A DNA stretch of 64,000 bases from Apis mellifera. Its lineage: Eukaryota > Arthropoda > Insecta > Hymenoptera > Apidae. Under the pieces are notes generated by a model. That model ran no database searches. It was not told the origin of the DNA and saw only the letters and a program-made list of their open reading frames with translations. Below, in pieces: positions 1 to 11,455 of this stretch; position 1 is the first letter of the stretch; the number at the start of each line of letters is the position of its first letter. A program made the translations under genes and the position numbers. The DNA is taken from assembly GCF_003254395.2 (NCBI RefSeq), contig NC_037648.1, positions 1,219,868 to 1,283,867 of the forward strand, read 5' to 3'.

Positions 1-2641
1 TTCCAGGTTTTTATATATATTTCACACTTGTGTACACTTTTTCAGACTCGATTCTGATGGTAACACCGTTACGAGACGAGACGAGTCGAATCGCGACGTA
101 TAAACTTTTAACGACATCTTTACAAGAAAGCTCAAAACTCGAACGATACAAGAAACCCCCCCCTCCCTTCCTCTCTGTACACATCTCGAACGACAATATT
201 TTTCTCGAAGGAGTAGTGCAAATAAATACACAATAGAAGGCACAACAATAATGAAATGAATAAGCAACGATTAATTTAGAAATTTGGATCGTAAAATAGA
301 TTTTAGGATGGACAATGAAAAACTTGTTTAACTAATTGTTCAGTTCACTCTGTGTTACCAACCTTGTAACTGCTTTTGTTTAAATGTGATTGCCCTCCGT
401 TTTGCGACCAATCATTCTTCTTGCCTCCCCACTCTTCCTCCTTCTCGTGTATATGTAACGAACATAGTAAGAAAACCGTATAGGACAAACATTGGATGAA
501 ATAATACAAACGAAATAGGCGTGGTGTGCAACTACAGTAGAAAGTTATGCGAGTAGTTCAAATTTGCTTGAATGGTAAATATAGCGTGTATATACATATG
601 CATATATGCCATATATATCCTTGTACACGACTTTCCATCGTGTTTACGATTTTACTAGCTAATGTAATGCTTGTAAACAGTTGTAGGAGGAAAAGGCATG
701 TTTGGAATATACAAAACTTCAAATAATATACGATGTACGATAAATTCTATTTTTGTTATTTGAAAAGGAGATAGTTGTGTATCATTTATGTTTTGTTCAT
801 TTATGAAATATTGATAAATAAATTAATATAGAATTTGAAAATATATGTATATATATTTGATCATTTAGAAGAAATAAATTATTTCTCTCGAAACTACAAG
901 CGCGTAAAAATAAGAGGAGGTATAAATAAATCAAAAATTTCGAGGATGCCTGCAGAATTTTATGATATGTTTATGCATGCAGTTGCATCGGTGGAGCCTC
1001 GTTTACATTAGAGGCAACTTTTAGGTTAGGTCAAACAGGCGAATTGACCTCGTTCGAAATCGTTTGTGTAAACTTAAATTTCAATCGGTTTATTTTATCA
1101 AAAATAAACTTTTGTTAGTTCCACACACCAAGTTGCACGATACTTGTGTGTATTTTTGGTCGGACAGTATAACGATGTTACAATATAAACGTGATCGGCC
1201 AATCTGCATCTAATTTCGATAATGCTCAATATTTTTTTTTTTATTATCTATTTATTGTATTATAACAAATGAATTATTTTATAAAAATATATTAATATCT
1301 TTTTTATCATATTTCCAAATTTAACATTTTTTAAATTAATTATTTTCATGCTGTGTATTTATTTATTTAATATTGAATTTGAATATTATTCTTACATATT
1401 ATTTCATCAAAATTACTAATTTCAATTAACATATATGATATGATATCATTTGTTTCATATATTTATTGCGTTCATAAATATAGCAAGTAAAAAAACGAAT
1501 GAATATTTTATATATCTGGCAATATGGAATGTTAATAGACTCGATGATATATTCTCGATCACTCGATATCGTTAAAAATGTTATCCTTTCGTTATCTTTT
1601 ATTGTGAGTGAATTTAGATTGAAATTTACGGGGGGAGGGGAGGGGAAGAGAGATCCACCACTCTGATTAATGCAGTTGCAGGCCATAAATCGAGTTTGGG
1701 GACATTGCATTTAACGTACGACACTGGTGCGATTGTTCGAACAATGATGGAACTTTAACTTTATTGCTGCGCGATACCGGCCAATTTAAAAGGAACACGA
1801 GCTATATTATAATTTATCTATTCCTCTCTCTTTTTTTTTTCGTTTTTACTTTTGTTCCCAATTTTTTTTTTTTTTTTCAAAAATACTTCACCGTTTTAAA
1901 AATCGAATAAATTCGTTGATTATTCGTCTCACGTTGATCATATATTAATCATACGTGTGAGTTTTTAAAAAAAAGACTTTGTGATGAAACTTTTAGAAAT
2001 TTTAAAATTTAAAAAAAAATTTGTAACTAATTTTTGTATAAAATTTTAACGGAAATGTGTATTCACTTTTTTTTTGTATCATAATAATTATTCGTAGAAA
2101 AGGAAATACGTAATTCGTGCTCTTATTTTTCTACATTTCTCCCTAGTGATAAATTAATATCAGGAACGAAATTCGAGCATAATGGGATTAAAAGACTACA
2201 CTATTTTCCATTTTATTCTTCTTCGCGTTAATTACCATAGCAAGTAAAAATTACTCTTAATAAATCATTTGTACATGCACATTTTCCAACGTCAGTCAGT
2301 GCGGCGACAAAGAAGAAACAAAAAAATAAAAAAATAATACAATAACAATGATGTAAAAAAATTGAGTAATACGATTCAATAAAAGAAACAAACGTGAATT
2401 GTTATTACGCCTGATATAAATGTATCCGTACAAATAATATAAAATATATTTTCAAAAAAAGTGTATAAATTGTGTATTGATTTAGGAATTAAAAAAAAAA
2501 AGAAAAATTATCGCCGATTGAACATAAATAAAAAGTTTGTAAAACAAATAAATATCGAAATATTTTTAAAATATAATATCAATATGAAAACGAGAACGAA
2601 GAATAATCCACATTATATTCCGTCAGATACGGAAATCCAAT
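1..2641. other. AT-rich flank, no recognised gene
   Basis: No open frame here looks like a coding exon: the short ORFs are low-complexity or shadows on opposite strands of the same stretch. The first 250 bases are less AT-rich and include a C-rich run at about 156-172. This could be the untranslated tail of a gene lying to the left, but nothing in the sequence settles that. Homopolymer T and A runs occur around 1231-1242, 1830-1880 and 2480-2500. Confidence 0.5.
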
Positions 2642-2953
2642 GTGGAACAAATGGTAAACGAGTCGCGCGTATCGATTCGTTTGCCCGTGGATTCTCATTT
2701 GGATAACAGTGGCGCGTTCAATGATAGAAGCGGCAGTAGATTCGACCGCGGTATGATCAGCCACTCGGTAATACGCGTGTCTATCCCAACGGTCGACTGC
2801 ATATTTCTCGCGTGTTGGCTTTATCCACGCGTGGTGGCGACATTAGCGCGTCTTGCCTTCCACAAAATTACTATAACACGAAATATCCCGAGCTCGAAAT
2901 ATCGTGAATTCCAACCGTGTCGAGTGAAATTAAGCGTAGCCAACATACGCTGA
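2642..2953 (+). other. CpG-rich patch with a possible first exon
   Basis: About 300 bases stand out from the AT-rich surroundings by frequent CpG. An ATG at 2642 opens a frame of 103 codons. A plausible donor (GTATGA) falls after about 37 codons, following FDRG in the translation, and would leave a polar N-terminus. The next recognised exon on this strand is the TMEM72-like exon at 4953, which needs a preceding exon ending with two bases of a codon. This patch leaves one base, so a further exon would be required between them. It could equally be a promoter or 5' untranslated region. The frame is not recognised as any protein family. Confidence 0.25.
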
Positions 2954-3077
2954 TGAAATCGATGGAAAACGAGACGAATGGAGAATAATTTTTTTCGATA
3001 ACTCGATTTTATTAAAGAAAAAGAGTTTTGTAATTCGTTTTCGTATGAAATGTATATTAATCGGAAAAATGGATTTC

Positions 3078-3468
3078 GAATTGTTTTATTGGATTGAATT
3101 TAAAAAATCGATTTTTCAGATTGAATTATTCTTGGAATATGACTTGAAGTTATCGTTATGATGAAATTATGGTAAAAATTTAGTAAAAAAAGGAATTATT
3201 GACGATAAATGTTATTGAAATACAATTTTGTACAATTTTTATAATCTCTGTTGAAACATGATAATTGTGATATGATAATCGAATTGTTTTATTGGATTGA
3301 ATTTAAAAATCGATTTTTCAGATTGAATTATTCTTGGAATATGACTTGAAGTTATCGTTATGATGAAATTATGGTAAAAATTTAGTAAAAAAAGAAATTA
3401 TTGACGATAAATGTTATTGGAATACAATTTTGTACAGTTTTTATAATCTTTGTTAAAATATGATAATA
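3078..3468. repeat. Tandem duplication, two copies of about 203 bp
   Basis: The segment starting GAATTGTTTTATTGGATTG at 3078 starts again at 3281. The copies are nearly identical over roughly 190 bases, including the shared internal stretches CTTGGAATATGACTTGAAG and TATTGACGATAAATG. They differ by a few substitutions and single-base changes in A runs. The high identity points to a recent duplication. No coding potential or terminal inverted repeat is visible. Confidence 0.85.
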
Positions 3469-4952
3469 AAATATAATATTAATATTTGGTTGAAGAAATT
3501 CTGACAGATTGGTATTTAAATCTATGTAGATTTCAAGAGAACGTTACACAGAGAGAATTCTCCATGTTTCTGTACTCTTGAGACCTACGAGACCTAATAT
3601 GCAACGAACTGGAGCACTAGCTGCGAGCATTTGACACGTTCATGTATAATTCAAGATAGATTATTATATGTTGACCTAAAAATATAAATTATCTTCGAAA
3701 AAATACATATATATATATTATAATATAAACATAAGAAAAATTAATTAATTCAATTAAAATACTCGAAAAAAGAAAATAATACAAAAATTATAAAACGATT
3801 CATTGATCTGTATATTTTTATACAATTTCAATATAAATTACAGATATTTTTATTTCTGTCAAACTGTCCATAAATATCCCCCAATTTCTTATTTCGAATG
3901 TTTAAAAATTCACGAATCCTAAATTTTCTTATTCTCGCTTCATGGAAGAGCCATTCTTAAAATTCCTCCGAAATTCATACGAATTCTTCGACGAAACAAT
4001 ACCCGGGGGGACAGAATTTCCCACGAACGAAATAATTCTCCTCCCCCCCCCTCCCCCCTCCTTTTTCAATTCGATTTCACCTTGCGCGGCTCGAGAAATC
4101 GCGAATTCGCTCGAATTTCGCGAAATTCCTCGCGTGGAACACAAAAAAAGAAAAAAACGGGGGATGAAACGGGGCGACGTTTTATAGCGGGTGGACACGA
4201 CGGCAGCAGAGAATCACGGGGCCGCGAGTAATTCGCAGACTTATTTCCGCGATAAAATAAGAGTCGTGGCGCTGTAGGCGGGATACAAAGCGGAATCGCG
4301 AAAGAGAAATTGTACTTCGTTTTTTTTTTCACCGAAGATCGAATCGAGAGAGAAGGGAATATGAATTTGAAGGGAGTAGGAGATTTTTAAAAAGTTCGGT
4401 GTTTGGAGATTTTTTTTTGCGCTTGTTGCGATCAAAGAAGGAGCGTTTAAACGAGTTTGGAATAAATTTGTGCAGCTTGTTAATTAAAGGAAGTCGAACT
4501 GTTGGGAAAAAGTGTGGAAATTATGTATAACGGGGAAGAAGTTGTGGAAGATTAATAGCCTGGGATGGAGATAAGATGAGGGTGGTAAATGTAAAACGTT
4601 TATTTTAAGATTATCGTGTTAATATTGGAAGATAATGAAACTGTTTAAGAATATTTGTTGTGAAAGAAAAGGATTAATTTTCATGCAAATGTTAAATGAA
4701 GAGGGTAAAGGAATATTAATTTTTGAATATCCTGGATTGTTATATGGTGAAATATAAGTTGAATTTTGATAATTTTAAGAAGGAGAAATTTTCATTTGAA
4801 TATTGTTTTTAATATAAATTTTGATCCTAAAAGGAGCAGTGAAAAAGAAACCAATAGATGGATTTTATATTACTATTTGAAACATAAATATAAATTGCAA
4901 CAATATTCTTTCTTCCACTCGTTAAATAAAAATTTATATGATTCTATTTCAG
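3469..4952. other. Non-coding stretch with a poly-C tract and a CpG-rich patch
   Basis: From about 3940 to 4470 the sequence is richer in GC and CpG. It includes a pyrimidine tract of C8 and C6 runs at 4040-4063. Overlapping ORFs occur on both strands here but give low-complexity translations (proline run on one strand, glycine run on the other), so they are not accepted as coding. The stretch may hold the promoter or first exons of the TMEM72-like gene that follows; no convincing first exon was found. Confidence 0.35.
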
Positions 4953-7900
4953 AGCAGCATCTGGTTTGATATTCTTTCTTGAGATTACATGGGCCATCAC
5001 CTTGTTTGTACAAATCTGTGTCAGGTAAATATACTTTCTATATATATTATTCTTATTCCTAAATTATTATAAATATTTTGTTCATGACTATAATTTTTAC
5101 AGAATCATATCATAAATGTTTAAATTACTATCCATCATCACTAAATCTTAATATTATATTATATTAAATATAAAAAAATGTGTAGAATGATCAGGCGAAT
5201 AGAACAAAATAATCACTATCAAGTTAATAGAACAGAGCAGACAAACAGAATGGGCCAGTTGCTTCCAACCAGATAGAATAAGCTAGTCACGTTCAGACAA
5301 GTAGAATGGACCAATCATGGCCAAGCACGTAGAATAAAACAATCATAAAAGAATAAAATAAAATAAGAAAGTTACATTCAGAAAAATAGTTTACGTCAGT
5401 CGCAGTCGGACAAACGCAATAACGTGACCAAAATAAAAAATGAAACATCTATAAATATCTTTGACAAATCAATTTCTTCTCTTTAATTTCTAAAAATATT
5501 TTATTCCAAAAAGAAAAAAGAAGAAGAAGAAAAAAATCAGTTCATTGAAAACAGATATTTCTGACAAAATCCCTAAATAATCACACGCTATTATTCCAAA
5601 CTAGCAAAGCGAGCTCCCTTTTCATTCTAGCTCCCTTCATCTCTTCAAGCATTTTCATCGAAGTGCAAACAAGGCAAGAGGAAAAAGAAGATCCTCCACG
5701 GTATAAAACATCTGATTTTCATCGGTCGTAATAAGAAAGGTACGAAAAAAAAGGGGGAGGGAGGAGAAGGGAGGACGTTTATTCGTCGACTTTATCCCTT
5801 TTGATAACGTCGACAAGAATATAAACTCCCGAAACGAGTGGTGTCGAACCGAGATAGATCGTCGGAAGTTCGTCCGCCAATAAAATCGTCTTTTCCCTTC
5901 GGAAACTCCTTTCTCCCTTTTTATTCCACCTCGATCTTTCGCCGTATTCACTTCGAGCACGACTCTCCTTCCTCCTCGGTGGCTTCACAATCGTCGTCGA
6001 CCCCTTCCATTATACATCTATATCAGGTTCTTGCATATTTTCTTCGTCCATCCTCTTCTGCTCCCACTTTAACACGCGGAGGTGACTCTCTCCGCGATCG
6101 AGGAAATTGGGACAAAGTTCGAACGTGGTAATTACCAGTCTAGTTTTCCATCCTTGCCACCGCTTACTTTTTCCTCGTTCGAGAATGGTTTGCACGATTT
6201 CGTCGACGTTTTTGCATTTATTGGAATCTGGAATGGCATTAGGAAATCAATGAGATTCGGCTCGAGAATTCTCGACTGACAATGAAGGGAAAATGGAAAA
6301 AGGTTGGTAGGTTGGTTAAATAACGTGAGACTTGAGCTCTGAATGAAACTATAGGATTTTTATAAAGAGATGTTGTAAGGGATATTGGCTTTGTTTGAAA
6401 TTGATTCAGGTATGTGGATGATTGGAAAGTGAGAAAAATAATGTAGGAAATTACTGACTGTTTGATTTATGACTGGCCTGTTCTATTTGTCTGTCTGTGA
6501 AAAGTATTGTATGATATAATATAGTAGAGTTTTTTGATTAGATTGAAAAATGAGTTATAGAATATATTATAAAGAATAATATGTGTGAATGTATTTAGTA
6601 AAATTTGCATTTCACAAGGATAAATTGTTTTGAACTATTTTTTTAAATAGTTATTAATTTAAGATGAAATAGGTAGAATTTAATAATCTTTAAATCCAAA
6701 GGATATATTAGAGAAGTTAATACGGATAATATCAAATATCTATAACAATAATTAATTATTGTTATATTATTGAATTTCATCAATTTCAACAATGAATGGA
6801 ATTGTATAGATATTATAGATTTCAATTCAATTTGTAATTCTGATTACAATCTATTATATCAAATCATTCATAGATTATTGTAATTATATTTTCAATTCTA
6901 AACTTAAATAAATCATTAATATTACTAATTTTTAGTATATTTTTTAATTATTTATGATTTATTCAATTATTTACTATTTTTAAATATTATTTTCTGATTA
7001 TTTTTATTTGTTTCAGAATTCAAGTAAAATATAAACTCAAATTGAAATATAATATAAATTTAATATTATTTGCAAAAATAGTAAATGAGTTTATATATGT
7101 GATGAGACTCTACATTAAATTTAATAATATTTTATAAATAATTTGGATTTATTTCATATAATCTTTTCTTTTTTATTTTAAACTCACCAAAATAGGTTCA
7201 CCAATCTATTATCTAAATTACAATGATATCACAAAATTATATCAAAAATTATATATTATTATATAATATAAAGTTATAAAGAAAATACGTATATGAATTA
7301 TAATAAATTCCTCCTCCTAATAAAATCTCCAACGCTTTATTGCATCTATAAATCCAATTTGAAAAGACTTAGTTCTTGCAGAGAACGACACGGACCTCGA
7401 TAAAACGTTGTATATATTTTGTTTCAGGAACGACGAGTCTCTTTGTTCATGCTGTTGGTCGGCAGTGTTGGCGATAACAAGAGGTTGGCGGAGGGCATTG
7501 TTTTATCTACCATTATCCTGTATTTTGGCATGGAAACCGTATAGTCTATGGTTGTCCTATGTTGCGGGTAACTTGGCAAACTAGTTGTTTAAATATTTAT
7601 AAGTTGAAAATTATTAATTAAAACAACAGGGGCCCTTTTGTGAGTCGATTCATAGCTTAATAATGCATTGATAGAATTATTATTATTTCTTTTATTTATT
7701 TATTTTTTTCATTCTATCATTAAAATTATTTAACATATTATTTTTTGATATAATTTAACATGATTATTTTGAAAATATTTGAATATTATTTCATTTAATT
7801 AAATTAGAAGAAATTTTATATTTTTTCATGTGGAAACATTCACTTCGGTTTTGAAATAAATTTTAAATCTTTAAATATATGAAATGATAAAATTTAGTAA

Positions 7901-10900
7901 TGGAGAATCTCAAAGAAAAATGATAAAATTTGTAATTTAAAAAACTACAAATTACATAGTATATTTTTAAATTATTTGTAAATTAATTATGATGAATGAA
8001 AAAAATTAAATTGTTCAGAGATACGTATAATTTGATATAATTAATTATATTAAACTAAGATATACAATTGTTGCATTTTAAAGACTAATTAACAAGTCAA
8101 AATATATAAATATAATGTTATTTTTATCATTGATAAGATAGATTTTAACTTGTTCGTGAATACGTTACCACCCAAAGGACTCACGAAAGCAAGTTCGGGT
8201 CTGCATAAATCTAATGCAGCACCTGAAAGCTGTCGCTCCTCCCTACGGATACTCATCGACTCATAGACAGTAACTTACCTAAGTTGTAGAAGAGAATTAT
8301 ATGTTATTGAAGACGAAATTTAAAAATCCCTATTTTTTGTTTAAAATAGTTTATTTTTATTCATATAGGAATCCAAATCCAGAAATTGCATCTAGATTTA
8401 TTTTCATTGATTTTTAATTTTCAATATCTAAAAATCAAAGGAAAAAAAACAATTATTATTTCTGATTTTCAAATTTTGTTTTGATGCTGATCATCATGAA
8501 TTAGGAAAAATTGCCAAATATCAAAATTCTATGATTAACAATCAAGAAAATTGATCTAAAGAATCAAAATATAAAAGTTTTCATTTTCATATAATTTTAA
8601 GAAAATTATGGAACTTTAAAATTTGACAATTTTTCCTTAAAATAATCCTAATTTAATGATCAGGAACTGTACAATAATTTGTAATATTTTTAGTATATAT
8701 TACAATCAAAAAATGATTTAATTTGGCAAAATATATTATATGATTTCAAAAATATAACTGTAACAAATTTTCATTATTCTGAAATCTTGTATTCTGAAAA
8801 AATATTTGAATGAGAGGAACGCGAAAGAAACAAGGATTTGACGTTAAGTAATAACATCGAAAGCAAACTGAAATGAAAGAAATATATACCCCGTTATACA
8901 TTTCCCTTTTGTTTTTATATCCCCAGCCGGACTTTTGGCAGTGCTATCCTTGCTGCATATTACGTCCAGTGCTTTGGGCATACGTGGTTCCTGCCAGATG
9001 AGCAATGCCACGGATTCGGTTGGCGAGAGCCTTCTAAATACTAGGCCTGAGAATTACGATCGTTTTGAAGAAGTTCTGGTAAGTATGCAAGCTAAAAAAA
9101 AAAAAAAAGAAAGAAAAGAAAGGAAAAAAAAATGTAATTTTCTATATTAAGAGATTAACGTTGAAAATTCTGCTACAAAGGAAATGTAATTTAATTATAG
9201 TTGTACAAGATAATCCTTTCATAATTCTATTAATTTTTTTCAATTTACTTTAAACTGAAAATTTTTTTTTAAGAAATTAGATATTTAAGAAATTGGAGAT
9301 TTTTTTTAATAATTTAAGTGAAAATGATAGGTAAATATATTAAATAGTTGAAATGATTAAGATTATCATGGAAGAAAAAGAAGTAATTAAAATTGAATTT
9401 ATTATAAAGAAATTTCAAAACTGAAATATATTTTAATTGTATATTTTATTAAGTAAAATGATTCTCAAATAAATCATTTGTTATTATGAAAATATTATTT
9501 TTGTACTGAAATGGAATTATATGCTAATTTAAAAGAAATTGTAATTTTAATTGCAATTATTATAATTTATTATTATTTCAAATTATTATTCAAGTTAAAA
9601 GAGAAAATGAAGAGAATCATAATATATAATTTTCTTATTACTTTTTTTTAATGTGCATTATTTGTATGAAAAACATTATATAGAACAATAGATAAGAGAA
9701 TAATTTTAATTTCTTTTGAAAAAAATTTACAGTTTAATAATTTAAAAATCATTATTGGAAAATTAATTATTCCACAGATTTTTATGCACACATACATTTA
9801 ACCTGTTTTTAACCTGTTTAGTGGATAATTTCACAATATCAAATATTATTTGAAAATATTTTTATAGAAGTTAATAGTAAACAGAAACGAATATCATAAA
9901 AACCATGGCAATGAGATGAAATCGAATAAAATTTTTATTTATGTAATGTATATTTAATATTTACTAAAGAATATCCTATTCATTACTCAAGCTCAAAAAA
10001 AAATTAATACAAAATAATTCATCATATTTAGAAAAATAATTTTTAAAAATTAAACTATTTTGAAAAAACTATATCTTTTGACGAAATCAGAACTTTTCAT
10101 ATTAAATTTAATGTAATTGTAAAAATAATATCAACATGGCGACTCAATTCTACTTAATAGGTTAAAATGCAGCAAAACAAAGCATTAAATATTCTCACAC
10201 TTTAACCTGCCCTCTAAATCTTTATCAGAATTTTTATTCTCATTTTATATTTACTTATTCAATACATTTGGATATTTTAAAAAATTTTTTAAAACTTTTC
10301 ACGAAATCATAAAATTTCTTTATCTATTTACATTTATATTTATTTCATATAATATAAAATTTTCATAAAAATTTAAAAAATTGAAATAAAATAAAATTTT
10401 TATTTAACGGAAACGTTATAATGATAAAATAATTATAAACTTTATATGTCAAAATTTGATATGTCAAAATAGTTAATAATTATAATTCTGAATATTTTTA
10501 TTATATCATCGATTATAATTGAAATTGTATTTTTTTGCAAAAATTTTAAATGATAATATAATTTTAATATGATTATTATTAGTTTTATTACCTTGTAAAT
10601 TATATAAATTCTTTTTATAATGAAAAGTTTTGAGATTTTGAAAAGAATTGCTGATCTACGACATTTTGAGAACTACTGATTTAGCAATTATCTCCACCAT
10701 TTTTCGCGCCATAAACATTATATTTACTTCGATTTTCGATTCTCTTTTTCTTTTATTCATTAATCTTTTTTATATTCGACAATTATAATTAGTAATTTAT
10801 ATTATAATTAGTAATTCAATAAAAGTATCAAATAAAATATGTAAACATCTTTTAATTTATAAATTAAAATAAATTATTTTTCTTTTATTAATTTTTGCAC

Positions 10901-11455
10901 TACTTTTTGATTTGCACTGATAAAACAGATAACTCATGTTCACTTTCACTTTTTTCTTCTTCTAAATACTTACAACTAGCTATAATTATCAATATTACAC
11001 ATTATTTTTATGTATACTTTTTATATAAAAAAAAATTTCAAACTCTGATCGAATCATATCGCCATATCTGAAAATTCATTTCGATTATTTTATAGATATG
11101 TGATTTTCTAACTCTTTATTTTATCTAATGTTTGCTATTAATGTATGTTATTTATTAATTCACTCATGTCGATGTATATCAATTCCTTCCGATATCATTC
11201 TCGTCTTCTTTTACGAAAATCCTCGATTCACAATCATTCACAACATAACATCTCCTTACTCGTGACATAACCTAATTCCTAATATATCATTCGTCAAAAC
11301 AAGAATTGTCCGGTGGTTAACAATTCATTCTCCTAACCACAAAGAAAAGAACCTTTTTTCTAAGATCGAGTGCATCGCACAAGGTGACGGAAGTACTGGA
11401 CGACGGTGTGTCTGGACCAACAGGACGAGTGGGAGACAGCGATGGGGAAATATGA
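4953..11455 (+). CDS. TMEM72-like multi-pass membrane protein (5' end missing)
   Basis: Four exons join in phase: 4953-5024, 7428-7567, 8927-9078 and a terminal exon at 11384-11455 ending TGA. The first three have clear GT-AG sites (TATTTCAG, GTTTCAG and CCCCAG acceptors; GTAAAT, GTAACT and GTAAGT donors). The joined product has hydrophobic segments around GLIFFLEITWAITLFVQICV, then a Cys/Trp-rich loop, then ALFYLPLSCIL and LWLSYVAGLLAVLSLLHI, giving at least three membrane spans. A polar acidic tail follows, beginning near RPENYDRFEEVL. The spacing of a Glu in the first span, a Trp/Arg before the second and a Pro-x-x-x-Trp before the last recalls vertebrate TMEM72; this is an inference from remembered family layout. 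The N-terminal exon or exons were not found. The terminal acceptor is uncertain: 11365 has a better pyrimidine tract but gives an Arg/Trp-rich tail to a TAG at 11499. The 11384 choice gives an acidic tail ending GDSDGEI. Confidence 0.6.
5184..5360. repeat. Decayed 28-bp minisatellite
   Basis: Motifs AGAAT/AGAAC recur at 5201, 5229, 5247, 5275, 5303, 5331 and 5350. Four of these intervals are exactly 28 bases and the others (18 and 19) look like shortened units. The clearest units begin AGAATGGACCA and continue with a GTCACG-type block and CAGACAAGT. The stretch lies in the intron after exon 4953-5024 and is richer in GC than its surroundings. No function is apparent. Confidence 0.65.
5620..6290. 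other. Intronic GC-rich island
   Basis: About 650 bases inside the first visible intron of the TMEM72-like gene are markedly less AT-rich and contain many CpG and TCGA words. ORFs are open on both strands (97-101 codons), but their translations are low-complexity Ser/Arg/Phe and overlap each other. No splice-bounded exon in phase with the gene was found. It may be a cis-regulatory element or an unrecognised alternative exon. Confidence 0.3.
8150..8285. other. Isolated conserved-looking island in an intron
   Basis: A sharply bounded stretch of about 130 bases of balanced composition sits in very AT-rich intron. The + strand is open for about 38 codons (LPPKGLTKASSGLHKSNAAP then a stop near 8275). 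The minus strand is open over the same stretch. On the minus strand 8273-8185 is flanked by an AG and a strong GTGAGT donor. It also contains a short inverted repeat, CTGCAT/ATGCAG, with a 7-base loop. Neither translation was recognised, and the exons on either side (7428-7567 and 8927-9078) join in phase without it. Confidence 0.35.

Noticed and set aside
3942..4187. Frame of 81 codons with a proline run
   Set aside because: It depends on the poly-C tract; the opposite strand is open over the same stretch, and the translation is low-complexity.
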